DNA from: Bacillus mobilis
GTDB taxonomy: Bacteria > Bacillota > Bacilli > Bacillales > Bacillaceae_G
Direction: 5' to 3'
NCBI RefSeq assembly: GCF_001884045.1
Contig: NZ_MACF01000046.1
Span: forward strand, 310,001 to 374,000
DNA length: 64,000 nucleotides
The translations under genes and the position numbers were made by a program. The notes beneath the pieces are model-generated. The model was not told where the DNA came from. It was given only the letters and a program-made list of their open reading frames with translations, and ran no database searches. Each line of letters begins with the position of its first letter. The first letter of the stretch is position 1. This document shows positions 47,685 to 56,778 of this stretch, in pieces.

Positions 47685-48734
47685 ATGAAGAAACAGTGGC
47701 GACTGCTTTCGTTCGTTTCACTGCTGGCTTTACTGTTAGGGGGATGCGGTAAAGCCTTTCAATCTACTTTAATTCCGCAAGGAGAAGTAGCAAAAATGCA
47801 ATATGATTTGCTCTTACTAGCAACTGCGATTATGGTAGGAGTAGTACTAGTAGTTACTATTATTTTCTTATATGTAATTGTGCGTTTCCGACAAAAGAAG
47901 GGTCAGGAAGATTATATTCCGGAGCAAGTTGAAGGGAATCACAAACTAGAAATTATATGGACAGTTATTCCGATTATTCTTTTGTTAATCTTAGCTGTTC
48001 CAACGGTTACATATACATTCAAACTTGCTGATGTAAGTGCGATGGAGAAAAAGAATATTGATAAAGATACTATCGTTGTTGATGTAACAGCGAATCTTTA
48101 TTGGTGGGAATTTTCTTATAAATCAGAAAAAATAGTAACTTCTCAAGATTTAGTCATCCCCACAGGTAAGAAAGTGTATTTGAATTTGAAGGGTGCCGAT
48201 ATTAAACATTCGTTTTGGGTTCCATCTTTAGCTGGGAAAATGGATACAAATACAGATAATGTGAACAAAATGTGGTTAAAGGCAGATAAATCGGGCACTT
48301 ATAATGGTTTTTGTACAGAATTTTGCGGCCCATCACATTCTTTAATGCAATTCAAAGTGAAAGCTTTAGATGAAAGCGAGTACAAAAAATGGCTTGCTGA
48401 TATGAAGAAGATTGATGGGAAGAAAGAAGTAGCTTCAACAAAGGCGCAAGAGGGCCAAGAAATATTTAATAAAAGCTGTATTGGTTGTCACGCAGTTGGA
48501 TCTAATGATAGTAGACCACCTTCCGCTCGTATCGCACCAAACTTAGCAAACTTTGCGGATCGCGATATGGTTGCCGGTATTGCCGAAAACAATGAAGAAA
48601 ACTTAAAAAAATGGCTGAAAGATCCTGAAAATATGAAACCAGGAAATAAAATGACTGGTAAATATGGCAACTTAACGGATGATCAAATTGATGCATTAAA
48701 TGCATACTTACAAACGTTAAAAGTTGAAAAGTAA
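47685..48734 (+). CDS. ctaC: Cytochrome caa3 oxidase subunit II
   Basis: 349-residue lipoprotein: signal peptide with lipobox LLGGCGK (Cys near 23), two transmembrane helices, a CuA cupredoxin domain (KGADIKHSFWVPSLAGK, then CTEFCGPSHSLM with the CuA ligands), and a C-terminal cytochrome c domain with CIGCHA and a methionine ligand near MKPGNKMTG. Fusion of cytochrome c to subunit II defines the caa3 type. ATG 47685 is preferred; the earlier GTG adds a five-residue leader. Confidence 0.95.
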   Translation: MKKQWRLLSFVSLLALLLGGCGKAFQSTLIPQGEVAKMQYDLLLLATAIMVGVVLVVTIIFLYVIVRFRQKKGQEDYIPEQVEGNHKLEIIWTVIPIILLLILAVPTVTYTFKLADVSAMEKKNIDKDTIVVDVTANLYWWEFSYKSEKIVTSQDLVIPTGKKVYLNLKGADIKHSFWVPSLAGKMDTNTDNVNKMWLKADKSGTYNGFCTEFCGPSHSLMQFKVKALDESEYKKWLADMKKIDGKKEVASTKAQEGQEIFNKSCIGCHAVGSNDSRPPSARIAPNLANFADRDMVAGIAENNEENLKKWLKDPENMKPGNKMTGKYGNLTDDQIDALNAYLQTLKVEK

Positions 48735-48767
48735 AGAGGGATTATTCGCGAAGGGGAGGTTGAAAAC

Positions 48768-50630
48768 GTGAGTTCTGTAGCAAAAAAACAGGGGATGGGT
48801 GCTGTCATATGGGATTATTTAACGACAGTAGACCATAAAAAGATTGCCATTCTCTATTTAATTGCAGGTGGATTGTTTTTTGTAATAGGCGGAATAGAAG
48901 CTCTATTTATTCGCCTTCAATTAGCGATTCCTAACAACGCTTTTCTTGTTGGGGATGCTTATAATCAAGTATTAACGATGCACGGTACAACAATGATTTT
49001 CCTCGCAGCTATGCCACTCGTGTTCGCATTTATGAACGCCGCTGTACCACTTCAAATTGGTGCACGCGATGTAGCGTTCCCGTTTTTGAATTCACTCGGA
49101 TTTTGGTTGTTTTTCTTTGGTGGAGTATTTTTAAATTTAAGTTGGTTTTTAGGTGGAGCACCTGATGCAGGATGGACGTCTTATGCATCTTTAGCTTTAG
49201 CCTCTAAAGGCCATGGTGTTGATTTTTATGTACTCGGTTTGCAAATCTCTGGTATTGGTACATTAATTGGAGGTATTAACTTCCTTGTAACCATTATTAA
49301 TATGCGTGCGCCAGGGATGACGTATATGCGTATGCCGATGTTTACATGGACGACATTTGTAACATCTTCGCTAATATTATTCGCTTTTCCGCCGTTAACT
49401 GTAGGATTAGGACTTTTAATGTTAGATCGTTTATTTGGAACAAGTTTCTTTAATCCAGCATTGGGCGGGAATACAATTATATGGGAGCATTTATTCTGGA
49501 TTTTCGGTCATCCGGAAGTATACATTCTTATACTCCCAGCTTTCGGAATATTCTCAGAAATCTTCGCGACATTTTCGAAAAAGCGATTATTTGGTTATTC
49601 ATCGATGGTGTTTGCGACGGTATTAATTGGATTCTTAGGATTTATGGTATGGGCGCATCATATGTTTACTGTTGGGCTTGGTCCAGTTGCAAATGCTATT
49701 TTCTCAGTTGCAACAATGGCGATTGCGGTTCCGACCGGTATCAAAATATTCAACTGGCTCTTTACAATGTGGGGCGGGAGTATTCGTTTTACGACACCGA
49801 TGATGTGGGCAGTAGCTTTCATTCCATCATTCGTAATGGGTGGAGTTACAGGTGTTATGCTAGCATCTGCACCAGCTGATTATCAATTTCATGATAACTA
49901 TTTCGTAGTAGCACACTTTCATTATGTAATTGTCGGCGGTGTTGTATTTGGTTTACTAGCAGGAGCTCATTATTATTGGCCACTGATGTTTAATAAAGTA
50001 TTGAATGAAACGTTAGGGAAGATAACGTTTTGGCTATTCTTTATCGGTTTCCATTTAACGTTCTTTATTCAGCATTTCCTAGGGTTAATTGGTATGCCTC
50101 GTCGTTACTACACATATCTTGAAGGTCAAGGATTGGAAATGGGGAATATGATTAGTTCTATTGGAGCGGTGTTTATGGCTCTTGGAACGATTGTTCTTCT
50201 ATTCAATGTAATTAAAACAACGGTATCAAAAGAAAAGGCTGGTCGTGATCCATGGGATGCACGTACATTAGAATGGACAATGCCAGCACCTACACCGGAA
50301 TATAACTTTAAACAATTACCATTTGTGCGTGGATTAGATCCGTTTTGGATTGAAAAACGTGAAGGGAATAAAGAGATGACAGCGGCGGAACCAGTTGGCG
50401 ATATTCATATGCCAAATCCATCGTTTTCACCATTTATCATTTCGTTAGGATTGTTTATAGCGGCATTCGGTGCAATGTATATGCAGGGCGGAAAAGATAA
50501 GTTTTGGTTATTAGTAGCAATTATTGGTTTAATCATTACCTTTGGAACGATGTTCCTACGTTCAGTAATCGATGATCATGGATATCATATTCATAAGGAA
50601 GATTTAGAAGATAAGGGGGGCAAGGCATAA
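48768..50630 (+). CDS. ctaD: Cytochrome caa3 oxidase subunit I
   Basis: 620-residue heme-copper oxidase catalytic subunit with about 14 helices. Heme a ligand His in MHGTTMIFL near 71, the CuB/cross-link site GHPEVYILILPAFG near 245, WAHHMFTVG near 294 (CuB histidines), the K-channel region, and VAHFHYVIVGG near 380 (heme ligands). Residues also fit type A oxidases. GTG start with AGGGGAGG. Stop overlaps the next start as TAATG. Confidence 0.96.
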   Translation: MSSVAKKQGMGAVIWDYLTTVDHKKIAILYLIAGGLFFVIGGIEALFIRLQLAIPNNAFLVGDAYNQVLTMHGTTMIFLAAMPLVFAFMNAAVPLQIGARDVAFPFLNSLGFWLFFFGGVFLNLSWFLGGAPDAGWTSYASLALASKGHGVDFYVLGLQISGIGTLIGGINFLVTIINMRAPGMTYMRMPMFTWTTFVTSSLILFAFPPLTVGLGLLMLDRLFGTSFFNPALGGNTIIWEHLFWIFGHPEVYILILPAFGIFSEIFATFSKKRLFGYSSMVFATVLIGFLGFMVWAHHMFTVGLGPVANAIFSVATMAIAVPTGIKIFNWLFTMWGGSIRFTTPMMWAVAFIPSFVMGGVTGVMLASAPADYQFHDNYFVVAHFHYVIVGGVVFGLLAGAHYYWPLMFNKVLNETLGKITFWLFFIGFHLTFFIQHFLGLIGMPRRYYTYLEGQGLEMGNMISSIGAVFMALGTIVLLFNVIKTTVSKEKAGRDPWDARTLEWTMPAPTPEYNFKQLPFVRGLDPFWIEKREGNKEMTAAEPVGDIHMPNPSFSPFIISLGLFIAAFGAMYMQGGKDKFWLLVAIIGLIITFGTMFLRSVIDDHGYHIHKEDLEDKGGKA

Positions 50631-51253
50631 TGCATGTAGATGAAAAATTAACGAATGAAACATTTCCAGCAGAGCCTGAAAAAGCAACCCTTGAGGGAAA
50701 AAATAAGTTTGTCGGTTTTTGGTTATTTCTTGGAGGCGAAACAGTATTGTTCGCTTCCTTGTTTGGCACATATTTAGCGTTAAAAAATTCTACAAATGGT
50801 GGACCGACATCTCAAGAGATGTTCCAAATGCCACTCGTTTTCATTATGACGATGCTTTTATTAACGAGTAGTTTAACGAGCGTATATGCGATGTATCATA
50901 TGAAAAACTTTAACTTTAAGAAAATGCAACTTTGGCTACTAGTAACAGTGTTGCTAGGTTTAGGATTTTTAGGGTTTGAGATATATGAGTTTTATCATTA
51001 TACGCATGAATTTAAGCATACTATGAGAAGTAGTGCGTTTGGTTCCGCGTTTTATGCTCTTGTTGGTACGCATGGACTCCACGTATTGTTTGGATTGTGT
51101 TGGATTTTAACATTAATCTTTAGAAATGCGAAGAGAGGGCTAAATTTATACAATGCACCGAAGTTTTATGTTGCATCGATTTATTGGCACTTTATTGACG
51201 TAGTTTGGGTGTTTATTTTCACTGTAGTATATTTGATGGGAATGGTGGGATAA
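50630..51253 (+). CDS. ctaE: Cytochrome caa3 oxidase subunit III
   Basis: 207 residues, five transmembrane helices, with the subunit III blocks KFVGFWLFLGGETVLFASLFGTYLAL near 23-48, FEIYEFYHYTHEF near 115 and GTHGLHVLFGLCWIL near 146-160, ending YWHFIDVVWVFIFTVVYL. It lacks the two extra N-terminal helices of mitochondrial-like forms, as in other Bacillus caa3. It is translationally coupled with ctaD by a one-base overlap. Confidence 0.95.
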   Translation: MHVDEKLTNETFPAEPEKATLEGKNKFVGFWLFLGGETVLFASLFGTYLALKNSTNGGPTSQEMFQMPLVFIMTMLLLTSSLTSVYAMYHMKNFNFKKMQLWLLVTVLLGLGFLGFEIYEFYHYTHEFKHTMRSSAFGSAFYALVGTHGLHVLFGLCWILTLIFRNAKRGLNLYNAPKFYVASIYWHFIDVVWVFIFTVVYLMGMVG

Positions 51254-51256
51254 ACA

Positions 51257-51589
51257 ATGGCGATAAAGCAAACGAATAATCCTAAAGTTGATCTTGTTTA
51301 TCGGAAGAGAAAAAGTGCGGAGGAAATGAAGCATCAAGTTATTACATTTACATTAATGATTTTTTTAACATTAGTTGCATTTGCAGCAGTAGCATATCCG
51401 AAAACTTTTAGTCCGACTTTCTCAGTACCATTTATTTTACTATTAGCAGTGGTACAAGTAATTTTTCAATTGTATTATTTTATGCATATGAGTCATAAAG
51501 GACATGAAGCGGCGAGTTTCTTTCTTTATTCTGGTCTGTTAATCGGGTTAATTACAATTTTAGCTTTTATGACAATTGTGTGGATTTGA
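51257..51589 (+). CDS. ctaF: Cytochrome caa3 oxidase subunit IVB
   Basis: 110 residues with three helices (about 31-49, 56-74 and 86-106) and the conserved FQLYYFMHMSHKG loop, fitting cytochrome c oxidase subunit IV of Bacillus. It starts 3 nt after ctaE and ends at a hairpin, so ctaC-F form one block. Confidence 0.93.
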   Translation: MAIKQTNNPKVDLVYRKRKSAEEMKHQVITFTLMIFLTLVAFAAVAYPKTFSPTFSVPFILLLAVVQVIFQLYYFMHMSHKGHEAASFFLYSGLLIGLITILAFMTIVWI

Positions 51590-51601
51590 AAAGTGAAAAA
51601 T

Positions 51602-51632
51602 AAGGGAGCTTGTGTTGTCACAGCTCCCTCTT
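51602..51632 (+). terminator. Hairpin after ctaF
   Basis: AGGGAGCT (51603-51610) pairs with AGCTCCCT (51622-51629); only a short TCTTC follows, so it may be leaky and allow some ctaG transcription. Confidence 0.7.
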
Positions 51633-51674
51633 CATATTATGTGAAAGGGTAACCTTCAGAAGGTGGGTGTGGCA

Positions 51675-52580
51675 ATGAGCAACTTGTGGATATTTGGTTT
51701 TCAAGCTTTATGGAGTCCAATCTTTTTATTATTTATGCTTTCGATTCTTATTGGGTACTTTTTAATTATTGGGCCATATAGAACGCGATTTGAAAATGCG
51801 ACGAAGGTAAGTAAGAAGCAAATTTTTTATTTTACGACCGGGATTGTTCTTTTGTACTTTGTAAAGGGAGGGCCTATTGATTTAATTGGTCATATTATAT
51901 TTAGTGCACATATGTTTGAAATGGCAGTTATGTATATTGCAGTTCCGCCGTTATTGTTGCTTGGTATACCAGTTTGGTTATATCGTTATATTACTTCTTT
52001 TAAGTTCGTTCAAATTATATTAAAGGTATTTGCTAAGCCGCTAATTGCATTGTTTGTATTTAATGGCCTGTTTTCTTTTTATCATTTACCAGTTGTTTTC
52101 GATACAGTAAAACAAAGTCAAATTGCACATCCTATTTGTCTTGCTATATTGTTCTTTACGGCAATCATGATGTGGTGGCCGATGCTAAATCCATTACCCG
52201 AATATCAAACGTTAAGTGATATAAAGAAACTTGGTTATATGTTTGCTAACGGTATATTATTAACGCCAGCTTGCGCGTTAATCATTTTTGCGACTGCACC
52301 GTTATTTGCAACGTATACGGATTCAGCTGCTTGGATGAAGGCGATGGAACTATGTGTACCGGCGGGAACTTTATCAGATTTAAATATAACAGGACCAGAA
52401 TTTTTACACTGGATGCCAGTCGTACAAGACCAACAAACAGGTGGCATCATTATGAAAATTGTCCAGGAAATAGTGTATGGTACAATTATCGGCTATGTAT
52501 TCTTTCGATGGGCGCGTCGAGAACGTGAAAAGGATAAAGAGCAGTTGCAACAATTGCCGCCGTATTTACAAACGAAATAA
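51675..52580 (+). CDS. ctaG: CtaG, caa3 oxidase assembly factor
   Basis: 301-residue polytopic protein with about seven helices. The Bacillus CtaG family (unrelated to the Cox11-type CtaG) is needed for active caa3 and probably helps deliver copper to CuB. Histidine-containing helices (IGHIIFSAHMFEMAVMY near 73-89) are in keeping with that. ATG 51675 has AAGGTGGGTG upstream; GTG 51663 is a less likely start. Confidence 0.92.
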   Translation: MSNLWIFGFQALWSPIFLLFMLSILIGYFLIIGPYRTRFENATKVSKKQIFYFTTGIVLLYFVKGGPIDLIGHIIFSAHMFEMAVMYIAVPPLLLLGIPVWLYRYITSFKFVQIILKVFAKPLIALFVFNGLFSFYHLPVVFDTVKQSQIAHPICLAILFFTAIMMWWPMLNPLPEYQTLSDIKKLGYMFANGILLTPACALIIFATAPLFATYTDSAAWMKAMELCVPAGTLSDLNITGPEFLHWMPVVQDQQTGGIIMKIVQEIVYGTIIGYVFFRWARREREKDKEQLQQLPPYLQTK

Positions 52581-52614
52581 AAGTGAGTGCATCATATTGA
52601 TGCACTCACTTTTA
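52581..52614. terminator. Bidirectional terminator, ctaG/ylbA
   Basis: AAGTGAGTGCATCA (52581-52594) pairs with TGATGCACTCACTT (52598-52611) around a 3-nt loop, then T-run. Confidence 0.92.
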
Positions 52615-52616
52615 TT

Positions 52617-52982
52617 TTATTCAATGATTTGGAACTCTTTTAACTCTTTTTCGACATTTTGTAGGAGTTGTTCGCTTTTTTGAAGTACATTCGTTGGGAA
52701 AGTTTCACCATCACCATATTCAACGCCATGAGGATAATAATGTTTTCCTAATAAGGGAGGAAGTAACTTTACTTCAGCGTGTCTGCTACCAATGTCACCT
52801 TCAACAGCAAAACCTTGTACACGCAAATAATAAACATCGTCTAATATTTCGAATTTATAATCGTATGTAACCCGCTCATAATCCCATTGTCCAGCAAGTA
52901 CAAAATGGTTCTTTTCCATAATTTCTGTTAATAGTGTTAAATCAACGACTGCCCCATTAAATTTCGTATTTGTAAATTGCAT
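52617..52982 (-). CDS. ylbA: YugN-like family protein YlbA
   Basis: 121-residue soluble protein (MQFTNTKFNGAVVDLTLLTEIMEKNHFVLAGQWDYERVTYDYKFEI...LLPPLLGKHYYPHGVEYGDGETFP). Matches the YugN-like family; function unknown. AGGAGGTATTAT upstream. Between ctaG and ylbC as in B. subtilis. Confidence 0.82.
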   Translation of the reverse strand: MQFTNTKFNGAVVDLTLLTEIMEKNHFVLAGQWDYERVTYDYKFEILDDVYYLRVQGFAVEGDIGSRHAEVKLLPPLLGKHYYPHGVEYGDGETFPTNVLQKSEQLLQNVEKELKEFQIIE

Positions 52983-53188
52983 ATAATACCTCCTCTTTTC
53001 ATGTTATGTCATTGTTTTTATAATAGTATGAATAATAAGAAAGTGCAATTCATATTGAGAGAAAAGGGATAATCCAGACTTTTTTTGCGAAAATATGATA
53101 TAGTGAAAAGAGTACGGTACACACAAAAAAGGAAAGAAAAGGATTTGTGTATATCTCAATTTTATGTTTTGTGCAGGAGGTATATCGA

Positions 53189-54223
53189 GTGAAGAAATTA
53201 TTGCGTATCGTAATGATTACATTTTTAATTTTAGCTATTGATTTATACGGGAAATTACTCGTTTCACAATATATATTAACCCCATCTCAATCAAAGCAAG
53301 AAAATAAAATTGTGAAAAAGAAAAAACAAGTAAATGAAGACTCGTCTGATACTGTTTTAAGTATAATTGGTGGGGACTCTGAAAATTTATTAGCAAAATG
53401 GGGAGAACCATCTCGAATAGAGCCATCTGCTTACGGATATGAATGGTGGGTATACAATCAAGATTTAACTCAGTATGTGCAATTTGGGGTTGCAGAACGA
53501 AAAGTTGTAACAGCGTATGTTGCTGGAGAGCAAGTTAAGGTGCCGCCTTATTATATAAATGAAAAGTATGAAGAAGTGTATAAAAAGAATCCACTCTCGC
53601 ATGAGATTTCGTTAAAAAGAGGGAAAAATAGTTATCAATTTGAGTTATCTGACACGGAAGTGATGGAACAACCATTAATACCTGTAGAAGATGGCTGGGC
53701 ACAATTATATTTTGATCATTTTACACATGAGCTTGTTGGTGTTCGTTATATGGATGATGAAACATTATTACGCCAAAAACCGTATCAGCTTGTTTATTCA
53801 GGTGAATTACTAGCGGAACAACCATTGACTCCAGATAAAATGAAACAAATAGAGAATGGGAATATGCAACAAATTTTTGATTTAACAAATATTATTCGAA
53901 GTCGTCATAAGTTACCGTTGTTAGCTTGGGATCAAGAAACAGCAGATGTGGCTATAGGGCATAGTAAAGATATGAAGGATAATAATTACTTTGCACACGA
54001 TTCACCTATACAAGGTACGTTAGGAGATCGTTTACAGCGCGGGAAAGTAGGGTTTCAACTTGCTGGTGAGAACATAGCGGCGCAACATAGTGATGGAATT
54101 GCGGCGGTGCAAGGTTGGTTAAATAGCGAAGGGCATAGAAAGAATGTATTAAATGAACAATTTACAGGGTTAGGTGTCGGAGTATACGATAAGTTTTATA
54201 CACAAAACTTTATTCGAAAATAA
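53189..54223 (+). CDS. ylbC: YlbC, CAP/SCP-domain protein
   Basis: 344 residues: a membrane anchor (about 3-25), a Lys-rich linker, a CAP-associated domain (about 50-200, WGEPSRIEPSAYGYEWWVYN), and a C-terminal CAP domain (IFDLTNIIRSRHKLPLLAWDQETADVAIGHSKDMKDNNYFAHDSP...GENIA...WLNSEGHRKNVLN) with the HSKDM/HDSP and GENIA blocks. It is presumably extracytoplasmic; function unknown. GTG 53189 has AGGAGGTA 7 nt upstream. B. subtilis ylbB, a CBS protein before ylbC, is absent here. Confidence 0.88.
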   Translation: MKKLLRIVMITFLILAIDLYGKLLVSQYILTPSQSKQENKIVKKKKQVNEDSSDTVLSIIGGDSENLLAKWGEPSRIEPSAYGYEWWVYNQDLTQYVQFGVAERKVVTAYVAGEQVKVPPYYINEKYEEVYKKNPLSHEISLKRGKNSYQFELSDTEVMEQPLIPVEDGWAQLYFDHFTHELVGVRYMDDETLLRQKPYQLVYSGELLAEQPLTPDKMKQIENGNMQQIFDLTNIIRSRHKLPLLAWDQETADVAIGHSKDMKDNNYFAHDSPIQGTLGDRLQRGKVGFQLAGENIAAQHSDGIAAVQGWLNSEGHRKNVLNEQFTGLGVGVYDKFYTQNFIRK

Positions 54224-54244
54224 AGTGAAACTTTAAGTTGTGTA

Positions 54245-54372
54245 GGGGACACCTGACGTTTCAGTACTTCGTATTTACTGAATTGTAGGTGAGAATCTTA
54301 CCGTATGCAAATAGCAGGATAAAAAGGTGCATGAATCGTCTAAAAATAGGCGAACCATGTGCCTTTTTTTTC
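54245..54372 (+). ncRNA. Candidate structured RNA with terminator before ylbD
   Basis: CACCT (54250-54254) pairs with AGGTG (54287-54291) and encloses TTCAGTA (54260-54266) paired with TACTGAA (54276-54282). About 30 nt downstream a hairpin (54324-54333 with 54356-54365) carries an eight-T tail. The two-domain fold plus terminator suggests an attenuator of ylbD, a 3'-UTR-derived RNA of ylbC, or an independent sRNA. Only the hairpin-plus-T terminator is certain. Confidence 0.45.
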
Positions 54373-54409
54373 TTACTATATAGTAGATATACATGAAGAG
54401 GTGAGGATT

Positions 54410-54853
54410 ATGCCAACAACAAAAGGACCGTTACATCCATCGGTTCAACAGTTTAAAGAGTTTGTAAACCATCACCCTAAAATGGTTCATGAGGTTAGAA
54501 GTGGTCACAAAACTTGGCAACAGTTTTATGAAGAATGGTACTTACTTGGTGAAGAAGATCCGATATGGGAAACTTTCAGACCGGATGGAGCGCCAGCTTT
54601 TTCTTCGGTAAAAGAAAATAAACAAGAAAAAGAAAAAGATAATCGAACTGAAGAGGAAAAAACTGCTGATGTGATGGGGCAAATGCTTTCTTTCTTTAAA
54701 AAGCTAGATGTGGAACAGATGCAACACCATTTAGCGAATGTGACGAGTGCTATTGGTAGTGTGCAACAAGTGTTTCAACAATTTCAAGGGAAGCCCGCGC
54801 GGCAAGAAGAAAGTACTTCCGAAAATAATCCATTTTTCTTTCAGAAGGATTAG
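54410..54853 (+). CDS. ylbD: YlbD family spore coat protein
   Basis: 147 residues (MPTTKGPLHPSVQQFKEFVNHHPKMVHEVRSGHKTWQQFYEEWYLLGEEDPIWETF) with a charged linker, a helical region (MLSFFKKLDVEQMQHHLANVTSAIGSVQQVFQQFQ) and tail. Matches YlbD, a coat-associated protein of unknown activity. GAGGTGAGG precedes ATG 54410; a longer reading back to 54359 starts inside the upstream terminator. Likely cotranscribed with ylbE, 12 nt on. Confidence 0.85.
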   Translation: MPTTKGPLHPSVQQFKEFVNHHPKMVHEVRSGHKTWQQFYEEWYLLGEEDPIWETFRPDGAPAFSSVKENKQEKEKDNRTEEEKTADVMGQMLSFFKKLDVEQMQHHLANVTSAIGSVQQVFQQFQGKPARQEESTSENNPFFFQKD

Positions 54854-54865
54854 GGGGGAAAGCGG

Positions 54866-55111
54866 ATGAGAGCAGAAATTATGGAGTTTATAAAGGCGGA
54901 TGAGGATTTATCTCGCTATATTAGGGAGCAACCGTACTGGTATAGAAAATTAACGCGAAACCCTGAAGAAAAAGAGGCATTTGAGTTAGCGGCTATGCAA
55001 CATTTCAAAAAAACGATACCAGATAAAGTTGAGAAATTTCAAAATCAATTGGCAGTGGCTTCCATTATGATCGATATGTTTCAGTATATGAAGCAGCAAA
55101 ATACAACATAA
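54866..55111 (+). CDS. ylbE: YlbE-like protein
   Basis: 81 residues: MRAEIMEFIKADEDLSRYIREQPYWYRKLTRNPEEKEAFELAAMQHFKKTIPDKVEKF..., matching the YlbE-like family, function unknown. AGGGGGGAAAG upstream. ylbD-ylbE-(phosphatase)-ylbF follows the B. subtilis order with one inserted gene. Confidence 0.85.
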   Translation: MRAEIMEFIKADEDLSRYIREQPYWYRKLTRNPEEKEAFELAAMQHFKKTIPDKVEKFQNQLAVASIMIDMFQYMKQQNTT

Positions 55112-55187
55112 TTGGAAGGGAAAACTATGTCCGTCATGCAGAACTTTTGATACAATAGAAGCGGATTATTTAAAAAGGAGTTGCAGC

Positions 55188-55766
55188 ATGAGCATGACGG
55201 AAATTTGTTTAGTACGACATGGACAAACTGATTGGAATTTTCAAGAGATTATTCAGGGACGTGAAGATATTCCACTTAATGAAGTGGGAAAGAAGCAAGC
55301 AAGTCAAAGTGCGGCTGCTTTGCAAGCGGAAGCATGGGATGTAATTATAAGTAGCCCATTAATTAGAGCGCACGAAACAGCTAAGGAAATCGCAGGGGCT
55401 ACAGGACTGGAATCGATTTTATTAGATGAGCGATTTGTTGAACGTAATTTTGGTGAAGCTTCTGGGAAGCCGGTTGCGACTGTTAGGGAGCTAATTGCAG
55501 AAGGTAAAGTAGAAGGTATGGAGCAAGATGAAGAGATTGTAACTCGTTGCTTTGCTGCTGTAAAAGATGTTGCAGAAACTCATTCTGGCAAACGTATTAT
55601 CATTGTAGCTCATTCACATGCGATAAAAGCAATTTTACATGCAATTGCACCGGAAGATATTTCGTTTAAGACACCATTAAAAAATGCATGTATTAGTTAC
55701 GTGAAAGAAAATAGTGGGAAATGGGATGTTCTGAAATATAATATTGCGGAACATATTAATGTATAA
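55188..55766 (+). CDS. Histidine phosphatase (phosphoglycerate-mutase family)
   Basis: 192 residues with the RHG motif LVRHGQTDWN at 8-17, second arginine in SSPLIRAHETA, Glu in FVERNFGEASG and the second His in VAHSHAIKA near 146. It is a monomeric, cofactor-independent-type phosphatase of the PhoE/GpmB class; substrate unknown. AAAGGAG upstream. It is inserted between ylbE and ylbF relative to B. subtilis. Confidence 0.85.
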   Translation: MSMTEICLVRHGQTDWNFQEIIQGREDIPLNEVGKKQASQSAAALQAEAWDVIISSPLIRAHETAKEIAGATGLESILLDERFVERNFGEASGKPVATVRELIAEGKVEGMEQDEEIVTRCFAAVKDVAETHSGKRIIIVAHSHAIKAILHAIAPEDISFKTPLKNACISYVKENSGKWDVLKYNIAEHINV

Positions 55767-55882
55767 GTATGTGCTAGAATTATATGGAAAATAGTTAGAG
55801 TGATATCTTTCTGTTTAGTGAGGCACTTCAATTAGTAGTTCTATTCTAAATGTGGTATGATGGATACTCGGAGGTGTCTCTC

Positions 55883-56332
55883 ATGATTGTAGCGACGCTG
55901 GAAAGCGTATTGATATTAGATAAGGCAGAGCAGCTTGCAAAAGCGATCATCTGTTCAGATATAGCAGAAGATTATCGTAAGTGTTATAAAGAATTGCATG
56001 AAGATGTGGAAGTTCAGACGTTAATTCAGCAATTTACAGCGATGAAAGAACGATATGAAGAAGTGCAACGTTTCGGTAAATACCATCCTGATTATACTTT
56101 TGTTTCGACGAAAATGAGGGAGTTAAAGCGTTCTATAGACTTACACGATAAGATTGCAGCTTTTAAACGAGTAGAAACAGCTTTGCAAAAGTTGTTAGAT
56201 GAAGTTAGTGTAGCAATCGGTTCGGAGGTGTCTTCTTCCATCAAAGTTCCAACAGGAAATCCATTTTTTGATGCTGGTGGCTGTGGTGGCGGTTGTGGTA
56301 CTGGCGGAGGTTGTGGCTGTAAAACGGGGTAA
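55883..56332 (+). CDS. ylbF: YlbF, RNase Y specificity factor (Y-complex)
   Basis: 149 residues. The helical core (about 1-125) is of the YlbF/YmcA family and the tail is Gly/Cys-rich (GGCGGGCGTGGGCGC). YlbF, YmcA and YaaT form the Y-complex, an Fe-S-bearing partner of RNase Y needed for competence, biofilms and sporulation in B. subtilis. The tail Cys cluster is a plausible Fe-S ligand set. ATG 55883 has GGAGGTGTCTCTC upstream; the earlier in-frame start overlaps it. Confidence 0.9.
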   Translation: MIVATLESVLILDKAEQLAKAIICSDIAEDYRKCYKELHEDVEVQTLIQQFTAMKERYEEVQRFGKYHPDYTFVSTKMRELKRSIDLHDKIAAFKRVETALQKLLDEVSVAIGSEVSSSIKVPTGNPFFDAGGCGGGCGTGGGCGCKTG

Positions 56333-56348
56333 ATCACCCCGTTTTTTA
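56319..56348 (+). terminator. Terminator after ylbF
   Basis: AAAACGGGGT pairs with ACCCCGTTTT around AAATC, overlapping the ylbF stop, then T's. Confidence 0.88.
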
Positions 56349-56458
56349 GAAGGTAGAAGAAAACGTATACAGAGTTTGTCCTGTAATGTCATAAATTTCT
56401 GATTGGTTTTCATAAAATATAAAATATATGTTTTTAAAAGGAGAAGATGGAGAAGATT

Positions 56459-56725
56459 ATGTTCGGGCAACGACAAAGTATGATTGTTTATTTACATTCA
56501 TTGAAACATGCCAAGATTTTAAGGAAATATGGTAACATACATTACATATCAAAACGCTTAAAATACGCAGTAGTATATTGTGATATGGAACAAATTGAGC
56601 ATATGATGCAAAAGTTGAACAAACTTCCTTTTGTGAAAAAGATAGAACCGTCGTACCGCCCGTATTTAAAAACGGAATTTGAAAATTCACGTCCTGATCG
56701 GGCAAAAGAATACGATTATAGCTAA
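56459..56725 (+). CDS. ylbG: UPF0298 family protein YlbG
   Basis: 88 residues ([43 protein letters not shown]...), the YlbG family, function unknown. ATG 56459 is preferred (GGAG 6 nt upstream); ATG 56447 gives 92 residues. Located between ylbF and the csfG/rsmD region as in B. subtilis. A hairpin with a T-run follows at 56735-56766. Confidence 0.86.
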   Translation: MFGQRQSMIVYLHSLKHAKILRKYGNIHYISKRLKYAVVYCDMEQIEHMMQKLNKLPFVKKIEPSYRPYLKTEFENSRPDRAKEYDYS

Positions 56726-56734
56726 TAAAAAAAT

Positions 56735-56766
56735 CCCTTGCTAATTTTAGCGGGGGATTTTTTATT
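56735..56766. terminator. Terminator after ylbG
   Basis: AAATCCC pairs with GGGGATTT with a longer imperfect loop, then T-run; lies between convergent ylbG and the DUF7147-like gene. Confidence 0.75.
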
Positions 56767-56778
56767 TGAAATAAAGTG

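Noticed and set aside
49481-49879. 132-codon ORF in another frame of ctaD
   Set aside because: Trp/Cys/Tyr-rich shadow of a highly conserved oxidase gene.
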